A stretch of DNA of 9,154 nt, from the NCBI GenBank assembly GCA_043802345.1, contig JAZDLC010000034.1:1-9154 (forward strand), written 5' to 3'. The translations under genes and the position numbers were made by a program. This stretch comes from JAZDLC01 sp043802345 (GTDB taxonomy: Bacteria > Planctomycetota > B15-G4 > JADJEK01). Positions 1-7,063 of this stretch are shown in pieces. Under the pieces are notes generated by a model, which was not told the origin of the DNA, searched no databases, and saw only the letters and a list, made by a program, of their open reading frames with translations. The stretch's first letter is position 1; each line of letters starts with the position of its first letter.

Positions 1-519
1 ACCGGCGGATTCCTGCCGCGGCTGGCGCCGGGGGAGGGTCCGATCGTCCATCCGCTCTGCTGTGGAGACGGCCGGCGATTCCGCTTCTCGACCACCATCT
101 GCTACGAGAACTGCTACCCCGGATACGGCGCCCGGTCCGCCCGGCAGGAGGTCGATTTCCTGGTGAATCTGTCCAACGAGGCCTGGTTCAGGGAGTCGGT
201 GGAATTCGACCAAATGGATGCTGCCACTAGGTTTCGGGCGATCGAGGCCCGCCGTTCGGTGGTCCGGGTGACAAACTCGGGAATCTCCGCCGTCTATGAT
301 GCCGTGGGGCGCCGCCGAGAGACAATCACCAGCCGTGATGGGCGGGATCGGGCCGTCTCGGGCCATCTCGTGGCTCCCGTACCGATTTTCGACAGCGACT
401 CCCTGTTCGTCCGAACCGGCGATCTTCTGGCCCTGATACTGACCAGTTGCGCTGCGTTGTGGTACCTCCTGGGAGCCTGGCGCGCGGTTCGCCGTTACCG
501 GTCGCGCGGGCCGACGTAA
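1..519 (+). CDS. lnt: Apolipoprotein N-acyltransferase, C-terminal part (5' end outside window)
   Basis: Lnt transfers an acyl chain from phospholipid to the N-terminal cysteine of lipoproteins at the periplasmic face of the inner membrane. The reading frame is open from base 1 with no start, so the gene is cut by the window edge. Visible are the end of the nitrilase-like domain and the C-terminal membrane anchor. The motif TTICYEN holds the expected catalytic Cys (codon 100-102), followed by NLSNEAWF (family pattern SNDAWF), then TRFRAIEARRSVVRVTNSG, matching the conserved RAxExxRxxxRxTNxG stretch. The C-terminus has one hydrophobic segment (LLALILTSCAALWYLLGAW) and a short basic tail ending in TAA at 517-519. 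The catalytic Glu and Lys of the triad, if conserved, lie partly or wholly outside the window. It sits 178 bases upstream of the next gene, which has its own promoter, so it is probably the end of a separate transcription unit. I see no convincing terminator behind it. Confidence 0.9.
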   Translation, partial: TGGFLPRLAPGEGPIVHPLCCGDGRRFRFSTTICYENCYPGYGARSARQEVDFLVNLSNEAWFRESVEFDQMDAATRFRAIEARRSVVRVTNSGISAVYDAVGRRRETITSRDGRDRAVSGHLVAPVPIFDSDSLFVRTGDLLALILTSCAALWYLLGAWRAVRRYRSRGPT

Positions 520-560
520 TGGGAGAGGTGACAGAGAATAGGGTCTACTCCGTTTTCTTT

Positions 561-588
561 TTGACCGTTGCGAGCGGCGTCATACAAT
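561..588 (+). promoter_or_regulatory. Sigma70-like promoter for the coiled-coil/mre gene group
   Basis: TTGACC (561-566) and TACAAT (583-588) are separated by 16 bases; each box matches the consensus at five of six positions. Transcription would start near 595, leaving a leader of about 100 bases before the ATG at 698. A T-rich run precedes the -35 box (553-562). This is the best promoter-like site I see in the window and lies in the only sizeable gap upstream of the mre genes. Base matching alone supports it, so the assignment is moderate. Confidence 0.55.
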
Positions 589-697
589 CCCACGCGATTC
601 CGGCCCCTCGCGCGGTTTCAAAGGCTGAATTCACACATCTCGGGCGGCGGTCGATTGGACCGGCCTTCTTTGGCCCGACACGACAAGAGGAATTGGC

Positions 698-1540
698 ATG
701 AGCCCGATCGGAAAAGTCTTCGTCGTCCTGAACCTGCTGTTCTCCTTGGTCATCTTGGGAGTCCTCGGGGGCATCCTGGCCAAGAGCGAGGAATTCAAGG
801 ACAAATACGAGGCCAAGACCGTGGAACTGACCACTGCGACCACGAACTGGGAACAGGAGCTGAGCGACAAGGTGGCTCAGATCAACGGCCACAAGAATGA
901 GGAGGCCAGGCAGCAGGAGCAAATCACCGCTCTCGAAGTCACCAACAGGAATCTGACCTCGGACAACGAATCCCTGAAGGTCGACAACCAGCAGGCGCGA
1001 GATGACGTCAGCAAGCTGCAGGCTGACTACCAGAAGTTCTCCGCGAGCTTGAACGAGCTGCACGCCCACAACCAGCAGTTGATCACCGAGAACCAGAGCT
1101 TGATGAATGAGCGCACCGGCGCGGTCGATGCTCAGCGGTCCGCGGAGGAGGAGAAGGCCCGGGCCGATGCCAGGGTCGCCACACTGACGGCTACTGTGGA
1201 TCAGCTGAAGGCCCAGATCGACGAGTTGGAGGCTGTGCGGGGTGATTACCAGGCGCAAATCGAGGCGGCCGTCCAGGCCGGATTCGATATCGCCGAGGTT
1301 CGGGCCGCGCCGCAGATCGACGGTGTGGTTCAGAACGTAAACCACTCTCTTGGCCTGGTCGTGCTTTCGGTCGGCGGTGATGACGGCGTCGCGCGAGGGA
1401 CGACCTTCGAGATCTACGACAGCAATACCTACAAGGGCAAGGTTGTGGTGGACGACGTCTACCCCGACAATTGCTCGGCTCGCATCCTCCGTCAGAATGG
1501 TCAGATTTCGGTGATGGACAAGGCGACCACGAGGCTCTGA
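698..1540 (+). CDS. Membrane-anchored coiled-coil protein with C-terminal beta domain, unknown function
   Basis: This 280-residue protein does not match a named family that I recognise. Residues about 6-28 form one hydrophobic membrane segment (KVFVVLNLLFSLVILGVLGG) with a very short N-terminal tail. Residues about 30-200 are a long, strongly charged, Gln/Glu/Lys/Ala-rich heptad-like stretch typical of a coiled coil. Residues about 205-280 are a compact, Val/Gly-rich domain beginning near QIDGVVQNVN and containing GDDGVARGTTFEIYD and KGKVVVDDVYPDNCSARIL, a pattern like the small beta domains of MreC or the FlgT C-terminus. The start is supported by AGAGGA seven bases before the ATG. The layout (one membrane helix, coiled coil, beta domain facing the periplasm) is the same as MreC, and the gene lies three genes upstream of mreC. 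An envelope or elongasome accessory role is therefore an inference; a structural coiled-coil protein unrelated to MreC is equally possible. Confidence 0.85.
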   Translation: MSPIGKVFVVLNLLFSLVILGVLGGILAKSEEFKDKYEAKTVELTTATTNWEQELSDKVAQINGHKNEEARQQEQITALEVTNRNLTSDNESLKVDNQQARDDVSKLQADYQKFSASLNELHAHNQQLITENQSLMNERTGAVDAQRSAEEEKARADARVATLTATVDQLKAQIDELEAVRGDYQAQIEAAVQAGFDIAEVRAAPQIDGVVQNVNHSLGLVVLSVGGDDGVARGTTFEIYDSNTYKGKVVVDDVYPDNCSARILRQNGQISVMDKATTRL

Positions 1541-1571
1541 GTCTCGGATATCGGCGAAAACTCGAACGGAT

Positions 1572-1576
1572 GGAGG
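1572..1576 (+). promoter_or_regulatory. Ribosome binding site of the 59-residue membrane protein
   Basis: GGAGG at 1572-1576 lies nine bases before the ATG at 1586. This strong Shine-Dalgarno match is the main reason to accept the small gene and to fix its start. Confidence 0.7.
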
Positions 1577-1585
1577 ATTGAGCAG

Positions 1586-1765
1586 ATGGCCAAGCGCCAG
1601 GCGATTGACGAGATTGAAGAGGTCGAAGGCGAAGAAGAAGCCGAGGCCGGTGGTGGACTGGAACTTGGACTGGTACTGGCCACGACCCTCGCACTCATCG
1701 CGGGACTGGCGGTCGGGTTCAAGGAACTGGGCCTCCACTACGGCATTGGTCCGTTTGCCGGCTAG
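1586..1765 (+). CDS. Small single-pass membrane protein with acidic N-terminus, unknown function
   Basis: An ATG-to-TAG frame encodes 59 residues. The first 20 or so are highly charged and acidic (IDEIEEVEGEEEAEA) after a short basic start (MAKRQ). A Gly-rich hinge leads into one hydrophobic helix, about residues 27-45 (LGLVLATTLALIAGLAVGF), and a short tail KELGLHYGIGPFAG. It starts 45 bases after the coiled-coil gene, has a strong GGAGG ribosome binding site, and is followed by the structured leader of mreB, so it is probably co-transcribed with both neighbours. I do not recognise the family. Position and topology suggest a small envelope or MreB-associated membrane protein, but this is inference. 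The acidic segment would be cytoplasmic if the positive-inside rule acts through the N-terminal K and R, though the acidic load makes orientation uncertain. Another frame overlapping it (1578-1787) is Arg-rich and has no ribosome binding site. Confidence 0.72.
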   Translation: MAKRQAIDEIEEVEGEEEAEAGGGLELGLVLATTLALIAGLAVGFKELGLHYGIGPFAG

Positions 1766-1804
1766 ACTCTTCTGGCCCCTCTTCTGATCGCGGTACGAAT
1801 CAAG

Positions 1805-1838
1805 GCGCGCGCCCTGGACCGGCGGTCAGGGCGCGCGC
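1805..1838 (+). promoter_or_regulatory. GC-rich hairpin in the mreB leader (terminator or attenuator-like)
   Basis: The 139-base gap before mreB holds a perfect 12-bp inverted repeat: GCGCGCGCCCTG (1805-1816) and CAGGGCGCGCGC (1827-1838) around a 10-base loop. Part of that loop can pair further (GACC 1817-1820 with GGTC 1824-1827) if G1816 bulges. There is no T-run after it, so it is not a classical intrinsic terminator. Two further hairpins follow: CGCGTG/CACGCG (1836-1841 with 1845-1850), sharing three bases with the first, and GAGGA/TCCTC (1856-1860 with 1865-1869). Possible roles are a pause, partial terminator, RNA-processing or stability element separating the upstream genes from mreB. 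The function is inferred from structure only. Confidence 0.5.
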
Positions 1839-1890
1839 GTGTTGCACGCGGCCGAGAGGAGACTTCCTCCAGCACCAGCCGCCTGCGGAT

Positions 1891-1896
1891 GGAGAG
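1891..1896 (+). promoter_or_regulatory. Ribosome binding site that decides the mreB start
   Basis: GGAGAG lies eight bases before the GTG at 1905. The alternative ATG at 1929, which matches the usual MreB N-terminus better, has only a weak GTGAG upstream. Confidence 0.5.
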
Positions 1897-1904
1897 AACC
1901 AGCG

Positions 1905-2985
1905 GTGTCGCGGATCGTGAGCGGGCGCATGTTCCGACCTATTGAATGGCTGATCGGTCGTTTCTCCATCGACATGGGTATCGACCTGGGGACGGCCAAT
2001 ACCCTGGTCTGCGTGCAGGATGAGGGCATCATCCTGTCGGAGCCCCTCCGTGGTGGCGGTCAAGAAGGGGACCAACGAGGTGCTGCTCGATGGGATGGCG
2101 GTGGGCCTTCAGGCCAAGGAGATGCTCGGCAAGACGCCGGGCAACATCGTTGCCATCCGGCCGCTGAAGAATGGTGTCATCGCCGACTTCGAGATCACCG
2201 AGAAGATGTTGCGCTACTTCATCCGGAAGGTGCACAACCGCAGCTTTCTGGTGCGTCCGCGCCTCGTGATCTCGATCCCCTCCGGGATCACGGCCGTGGA
2301 GAAGCGAGCGGTGATCAACTCGGCGGAGCGGGCGGGGGCCCGGGTGGTCTACCTGGTGCTCGAACCGATCGCCGCTGGAATCGGCGCCGGCTTGCCGATC
2401 GCCGAGCCGACCGCGAGCATGATCGTCGACATTGGCGGGGGCACGACCGAGGTGGCGGTGATCTCGTTGTTCGGCATCGTGACTTCGGAGTCGGTGCGGG
2501 TCGCCGGCGATGAGATGGACGAGGCGATCATCGACTATCTGAAGAAGAACCAGAACCTGCTGGTGGGTGAGCAGACCGCCGAGCTGATCAAGATGCGCGT
2601 GGGCTCGGCCTTCCCGCTGCGGGAAGAGAAGAAGATGGACATCGCCGGACGGGACATGCAGCGGAACCTGCCCCGCAGGTCGGTGATCACGTCCGAGGAG
2701 GTGAGAGAGGCGCTCGCGGGTCCGGTGCGGCGGATCATCGAGGCGATTCGCCACTGCCTGGAACGGACTCCACCAGAACTCTCGGCAGATCTCGTGCACA
2801 ACGGGATCACATTGGCTGGTGGAGGGGCTCTGCTGCGCGGGCTGGCCCAGGCCATCGAGGAGGAGATCGAGCTGCCGGTGCGGGTGGCCGAGGATCCTCT
2901 CACCTGTGTGGCGCGCGGGACCGGAGAGTTCCTGAACCAGCTCGAGCTCTACTCGAAGGTTCTCGAGACCAGCGACGAAGGGTAA
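1905..2985 (+). CDS. mreB: Rod shape-determining protein MreB, interrupted by a one-base frameshift as written
   Basis: MreB is the actin-like ATPase whose membrane-associated filaments guide lateral wall synthesis. The first part (to about 2042) encodes MFRPIEWLIGRF then the phosphate-1 motif DLGTANTLV. The rest continues one frame over from TCC at 2047: SVVAVKKG, IRPLKNGVIADFEITEKM, the phosphate-2 motif DIGGGTTEVAVISLFG, GEQTAELIKMRVGSAFP and the adenosine motif TLAGGGALLRG. One extra C in CCCC (2043-2046) separates the frames. Removing it gives 359 residues from the GTG at 1905, or 351 from the ATG at 1929, close to the usual size (E. coli 347). The N-terminal MFRPIEW alignment favours 1929; the ribosome binding site favours 1905. 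The remainder is intact with all motifs, which points to a sequencing error or recoding rather than decay. Unshifted translation would end at 2513 in a nonsense tail. mreC starts on the base after the TAA. Confidence 0.9.
2038..2050 (+). other. Frameshift site in mreB: extra C in CCCC within a small hairpin
   Basis: The N-terminal frame reads GAG CCC then runs off the family pattern; the correct continuation (SVVAVKKG) begins at 2047 in the +1 frame. The extra base is one of C2043-2046. The surrounding bases form a perfect 5-bp hairpin, CGGAG (2038-2042) and CTCCG (2046-2050), around CCC. The most likely cause is a sequencing or assembly error in the C-run. Alternatives are a real mutation, or +1 slippage of the proline tRNA on CCC-C. 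Confidence 0.8.
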
Positions 2986-4278
2986 GTGAAGTCCCGTCTA
3001 CGCGCTGGGCTGGTTGTCATCGGTCTGGCGTTGGTCTCCCTGACGCCCGCGGCTCCCACCCTGATCCGCTGGCCGGAGTTGCTGGCTGTCCAGCTGTACC
3101 GGCCGCTGGATGCGCTGGTGGTCTGGCTACGGCGGGACCGGGAGGGTGACGAGCGGGTGGTGATTTCCGGGGAGGAACTCTTGCGGATCCGGCAGGGGAT
3201 TCGCGATCGGAATGCCCTGCTCACCACCGGCGCGGAGAAGCTGCTGCCAGGCCGCCCCAGAATCGTGGCCCGGGTCGTCGAGATGGATCTGCGCGGAAGG
3301 CGACTGCTGATCGACCTCGGAGCCGGGGTCGAGGTTCCTTCCGGTTCGCCGGTGCTGGCCGGTGCTTACGGGATCGGCCGGGTGACCCGGCAGGAGAACG
3401 GCATCGCGGTGGTGACCACTCCCTGGACTCCGAACGCCCGGTTCGCTGGAGCCTGCGCGGTCGAGGACGAGCGGCGGATGGTCCGTTTCGTCACCTCCGG
3501 CCTTTCGCGGACGGAGTGGTCGGCGGCCGTGGAGAACCCGGAGCGGAAGTCGGCCCTGGTTCCCGGGGCGTCCGTCTTCGTCCCGGACGTGAAAGACCTG
3601 GAGCTAGGCTCGATCCCGCTGCTTCCCGCCGACCTGCGGCTCGGACGGCTGGTCGAGGACCAGACTCTTGCGAAGACGGGGCACAAGGCGTTCTGCGTGG
3701 TCCCCGAAATCGACCTGATGCTGCTGGACGCGGTGGTCGTTCTCTCTGACGGTCCGATTGGCGCGCGGCCCAGTCTTGGATTCGAGACCACAAAGGTGGG
3801 GGCCTTGTGGTGCGGGCTGGCCTCGCCCTGGAGGCATGGTCTGACGATCCTCGGATTCGGGCTTCCGGAGCAGGGCTCGGTGGAGCTGGACGGCCGCTAC
3901 GCCGGAGCGATCCGGTCGCGGCTGATCGACGTCGCCAGAGTGCGGGGCGTGTTCGATCCGGGGCAGCGATTCCCGGTGCTGGTGGTGGGACAAGAGGGCA
4001 CCGGAGTGCTTCTTCTGGATTCGGTCAAGACCTGGTCCGACGGGACGCGATTCCGGGTGCTGTCCGGAACCCAGAATGTGGCGGTCGGGGATCTGGTCCT
4101 CACCTCCGGCCGGGGCCGCCACGTGCCCAGAGGCCATCTGATCGGCCAGGTCGTGCGGGCCGAGGATGATCTGGTCGAGGTGCGCCGCCATTCAATGCAT
4201 CAGGACTCGATGCTGGAGGTACTGCGACGCTCCGGTTTTCCCTCCTCCCCGTGGGGGCCGTCCGGGGGTGGCCCGTGA
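2986..4278 (+). CDS. mreC: Rod shape-determining protein MreC, enlarged form
   Basis: MreC is the bitopic periplasmic scaffold that links MreB filaments to PBP2 and RodA. The GTG start directly abuts the mreB TAA, so translation is probably coupled. Residues about 8-26 are the membrane helix (GLVVIGLALVSLTPAA). A short helical, charged stretch (EELLRIRQGIRDRN, near 63-76) replaces the usual longer coiled coil. Then follow Val/Gly-rich beta segments: RIVARVVEMDLRGRRLLIDLGAGVEVPSGSPVLAGAYGIGR split over residues about 90-130, and the C-terminal signature VGDLVLTSGRGRHVPRGHLIGQVV starting at residue 367. At 430 residues it is about 100 longer than common MreC proteins (roughly 280-370), with extra sequence between the two beta parts. 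The product call rests on the N- and C-terminal patterns and on its place between mreB and mreD. The C-terminus is Pro/Gly/Ser-rich (PSSPWGPSGGGP) and overlaps the mreD start. Confidence 0.87.
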   Translation: MKSRLRAGLVVIGLALVSLTPAAPTLIRWPELLAVQLYRPLDALVVWLRRDREGDERVVISGEELLRIRQGIRDRNALLTTGAEKLLPGRPRIVARVVEMDLRGRRLLIDLGAGVEVPSGSPVLAGAYGIGRVTRQENGIAVVTTPWTPNARFAGACAVEDERRMVRFVTSGLSRTEWSAAVENPERKSALVPGASVFVPDVKDLELGSIPLLPADLRLGRLVEDQTLAKTGHKAFCVVPEIDLMLLDAVVVLSDGPIGARPSLGFETTKVGALWCGLASPWRHGLTILGFGLPEQGSVELDGRYAGAIRSRLIDVARVRGVFDPGQRFPVLVVGQEGTGVLLLDSVKTWSDGTRFRVLSGTQNVAVGDLVLTSGRGRHVPRGHLIGQVVRAEDDLVEVRRHSMHQDSMLEVLRRSGFPSSPWGPSGGGP

Positions 4279-4745
4279 TCTTGCTGCCTTTCTTGGTCGC
4301 CTCATTGCTGCTGCTCTTTCTCCAGGCCCTGCTGGCGCGGACCTCGCCGCTGGCACCCGACCTGGGCCCGCTGTTGGCGGTCTACCTCGGCTTGTACGCC
4401 CGGCGGGAGTGGGTCTCAGGTGGCGTGCTGGTGCTGGGAATCCTGCGGGCCGCGATTGATCTGGAGCCGGTGGGGGCGATCCTGCTGATCCACTTGACCA
4501 TCGCCCATGCCGTGCTCTTTGTCAGAGGCACGGTGTTTCGAGACCGGGCGGTCACCCAGTGGGTGGTGTCGTTCGCGGCCGGCGCTCTCTACGTGATGCT
4601 GCACCTGCTCTTCTCGGTGGTCCTCGATGGAGTCGGAGCCGAGGGCTCTGGCGGCCTCTTCCGGGTTGTCATGTCAACTCTCGTGGCGACGCTGGTCGCG
4701 CCCGGCGTGATCGGACTGCTGAGGGTCTGTCGGGTGGGACCCTGA
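4275..4745 (+). CDS. mreD: Rod shape-determining protein MreD
   Basis: This is a 156-residue, very hydrophobic protein with about five membrane segments, the usual size and character of MreD, an integral inner-membrane component of the elongasome. The N-terminus ILLPFLVASLLLLFLQALL, then LAPDLGPLLAVYLGLYARR and ILLIHLTIAHAVLFVRGTVF follow the family layout. I chose the GTG at 4275, which overlaps the mreC TGA as GTGA and is typical of translational coupling; a GTG at 4251 would add eight residues that are not hydrophobic at first and lie deeper inside mreC. Sequence conservation in MreD is low, so the call depends on topology and gene order (mreB-mreC-mreD-PBP2-rodA). An 83-base gap without a convincing promoter or terminator follows. 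Confidence 0.82.
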   Translation: MILLPFLVASLLLLFLQALLARTSPLAPDLGPLLAVYLGLYARREWVSGGVLVLGILRAAIDLEPVGAILLIHLTIAHAVLFVRGTVFRDRAVTQWVVSFAAGALYVMLHLLFSVVLDGVGAEGSGGLFRVVMSTLVATLVAPGVIGLLRVCRVGP

Positions 4746-4828
4746 TCGAATTCTCGCTTCTGGGAAATCACCGCCATCTGTAGAACGGAAGGGAGTGTGT
4801 CTTGGCGGACTCGAGGTGACGGACTGCG

Positions 4829-7063
4829 ATGATCCTGAAGCGGTTGCATGTGCTGGGCTGGATCTTCGCCATTCTGATGAGCCTGGTGGAGGCGCAGTTG
4901 GTGCACCTTCAGTTCGGCACGCGGGAGTTCTGGGAGAGCGAGGCGCGAGCCAGCCGGATTGGCGGGCAGCCAGTGCCGTTTCAGCGGGGCGGAATCTACG
5001 ACCGGTATGGCCGGCCGCTGGCTGAAGGGGAGACGGTCAACCGGCTGATCATGACCTACCAGCAGTTTCGCAAGGAGACGGTCATCGGCCAGTTGATCGG
5101 TGGCGGTCGGTTGCTCGCCGACATCTCCGGCAGGCCGGCGCCGCGTGTTCGGGATGTGCTCGAACGTCCCACTGCCTGGATCCGTCTCGTCCTGGGGGCC
5201 GAAGCCTCGGAGTTGTCTGCCCTCACGGACCGCGAGGCTGCCGACTACGGGTTCTACGCGCGCAACCTGCTTGCGATGGATGAGGCCCCTTTCCGATCCC
5301 TGATGGAGGAGTCGGAGGAGCGGGGGATGTCGTATCTCGAGCTTGTTCCGGGCTGCCTGGAGAAGGTGTACGTGGGAGTCGAGGAGCAGGCGAGCGCACT
5401 CCGAGATCTGGCGGCGAGCGTCGACCTGGAGCATGCCGAGTTCATCGACCTCCTGGACCGGGCGATCCAGGAGGTCCGGGACGCGGCCCAGCGCACGATC
5501 GAGCGGTTCGCGGTTGCGCCCACGCCGAGTCAGAGAGCGGCCATTTTCAAGGACCACGAGAGCCGGCCCCGAGTTCTGTCCGGAGCGGTCTCATACCAGA
5601 CGGTCTTCCTGGTCAATCTGGTCCCGGAGAGATTCGTCGGCTGCGAGGTCGTGGATGTGACCCGGAGATCGTACCCGGAGCGGGCGCAGGACATCTCACC
5701 CGCCCTCATCGGGTGGGTGGGATTTCCGACGGATGAGATGCTGGGTCTGGCGGAGGATGATTCACAGCGCTACCAGGAGTTGCGCAGCAGGCCGCCCGAG
5801 GAAATCGATGGCGAGACCGCCGAACACATCGACTGGCTGAGGCAACAGATTCGGCACTACGACTACCGGGCGGACGAGGAGCAGGGGAGGGCGGGTCTGG
5901 AGGCGCTGCTGGAGCCGGTGCTGCGGGGCAAGCGGGGATGGCGCATCGTGGAGCGGGACAGTGCGAAGCAGGACACGCGGCTGCTGGAGATGACCCCGCC
6001 GCAGAACGGCCAGGACGTGCGTCTCACCCTGGATCTGGACCTGCAGCGGGCATGCGAGCGGGTGCTCGCGAAGAACGGTCAGAACGGAGCCATCGTGCTG
6101 CTCGATCCGCGGGACGGGGCGATCCGGGCCATGGCCACCTGGCCGAACCCGACCCGCCAGCAGATCAGGAAGGACTACGCGGATCTGCTCAAGGATCCGG
6201 ATTGGCCGCTCCATCAGCGCGCGTATCGCCCGCCGGGCAACGCCCCTCCTCCCGGATCGGTCTTCAAGGTGGTCGCCACGGCCGCAGCGCTGGAGGCGGG
6301 AGTCATCACCCCCGCAACGACCTTCAACTGCCAGCACTACTACCAGGTCGGGCAGACCCCCCTGAAATGCATGGGTAGCCATGGCGAGATCGACCTGGTG
6401 ACCGCGCTGAAGAAGTCATGCAACATCTACTTCTACGAGTTGAGCCGTCATCTTCCGTTGAAGCTGGTGCTGGGCATGGCGCAGAGGTTCGGACTGGGTC
6501 AGGCCTCCGGCTTCGGTGACGCCGAGCGGCTGGGACTGCCCGCGCCGGCGCGGTCGATCGGTGAGTTGGATTGCCCCTTCCAGACCGGGAGCGGCGTGAC
6601 CTTCGGCATGCGCACGCTGATCGGTCATGGCGCCATCGATGACGTGACGCCACTGCAGATCGCGACCATGATGGCGCCGTTCGCCAACGGAGGGATGCGC
6701 GTGCGCCCCTTCCTGATCGACGCCATCGGCGGCCGCAGGGCGCCCCGAGACGCGCCGGTCTCGATCGGGCTCAAGGCCGACACGGTGGCCACCGTGCGCA
6801 AAGGGATGATCGCCGCCACCGAGGAGGACGGAACCGCGCAGCCGCGGGGAGGGTATGACCTTCGCCCCTTCCGGGTGGCCGCCAAGACCGGAACGTCGCA
6901 GGATGCCAGTCGCGTCGATCACGCCTGGATCGCGGGGTTCTTCCCGTACGACCAGCCCGAATTCTCCTTTGCGGTCTTCCTGGAACATGTGGGGAAGGGA
7001 GGCGGCGCTGCCGGCACCCCGGTGCTGGGAGAGCTCCTCTCGCAGCCGGAGTTGAAGCGATGA
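4829..7063 (+). CDS. mrdA: Penicillin-binding protein 2 (peptidoglycan D,D-transpeptidase) with enlarged pedestal
   Basis: PBP2 cross-links peptidoglycan during elongation and works with RodA. The ATG is preceded by GAGGTGA at 4813-4819, nine bases away. Residues about 7-24 are the membrane anchor, and RGGIYDRYG at 53-61 is the conserved start of the PBP dimerisation domain. The transpeptidase domain begins near RLTLDLDLQ (398-406). It carries all three catalytic motifs: S477-V-F-K480 (the nucleophile Ser in PPGSVFK), S530-C-N532 and K686-T-G688. The active Ser lies about 150 residues further from the N-terminus than in E. coli PBP2 (Ser330), so the pedestal region is much larger. The additional part is charged and Glu/Arg-rich (about residues 120-390). 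There are no PASTA repeats. The neighbour rodA makes PBP2 more likely than the division protein FtsI. The last four bases overlap the rodA start (ATGA). Confidence 0.93.
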   Translation: MILKRLHVLGWIFAILMSLVEAQLVHLQFGTREFWESEARASRIGGQPVPFQRGGIYDRYGRPLAEGETVNRLIMTYQQFRKETVIGQLIGGGRLLADISGRPAPRVRDVLERPTAWIRLVLGAEASELSALTDREAADYGFYARNLLAMDEAPFRSLMEESEERGMSYLELVPGCLEKVYVGVEEQASALRDLAASVDLEHAEFIDLLDRAIQEVRDAAQRTIERFAVAPTPSQRAAIFKDHESRPRVLSGAVSYQTVFLVNLVPERFVGCEVVDVTRRSYPERAQDISPALIGWVGFPTDEMLGLAEDDSQRYQELRSRPPEEIDGETAEHIDWLRQQIRHYDYRADEEQGRAGLEALLEPVLRGKRGWRIVERDSAKQDTRLLEMTPPQNGQDVRLTLDLDLQRACERVLAKNGQNGAIVLLDPRDGAIRAMATWPNPTRQQIRKDYADLLKDPDWPLHQRAYRPPGNAPPPGSVFKVVATAAALEAGVITPATTFNCQHYYQVGQTPLKCMGSHGEIDLVTALKKSCNIYFYELSRHLPLKLVLGMAQRFGLGQASGFGDAERLGLPAPARSIGELDCPFQTGSGVTFGMRTLIGHGAIDDVTPLQIATMMAPFANGGMRVRPFLIDAIGGRRAPRDAPVSIGLKADTVATVRKGMIAATEEDGTAQPRGGYDLRPFRVAAKTGTSQDASRVDHAWIAGFFPYDQPEFSFAVFLEHVGKGGGAAGTPVLGELLSQPELKR

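Noticed and set aside
447..701. 84-codon + frame bridging lnt and the coiled-coil gene start
   Set aside because: It overlaps the end of lnt, the promoter at 561-588 and the next ribosome binding site, and shows no motif.
545..1738. Antisense open frame of 397 codons opposite the coiled-coil gene and the small protein
   Set aside because: It covers two well-supported + strand genes plus the promoter gap, has no recognisable motif, and is the expected shadow of GC-rich, stop-poor codon usage.
1805..1838. The strong GC hairpin as a classical intrinsic terminator
   Set aside because: No T-run follows the stem (next bases GTGTTGCACG), so I list it as a regulatory structure instead.
1839..2513. 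Reading the first mreB frame as a distinct 224-residue gene
   Set aside because: Only codons from about 1905 to 2045 resemble a protein (the MreB N-terminus); after the CCCC run the translation becomes Gly/Arg/Asp-rich nonsense. It is mreB up to the frameshift.
4589..5557. Antisense open frame of 322 codons opposite mreD and mrdA
   Set aside because: It spans a gene boundary on the other strand and shows no domain; it is a shadow frame.
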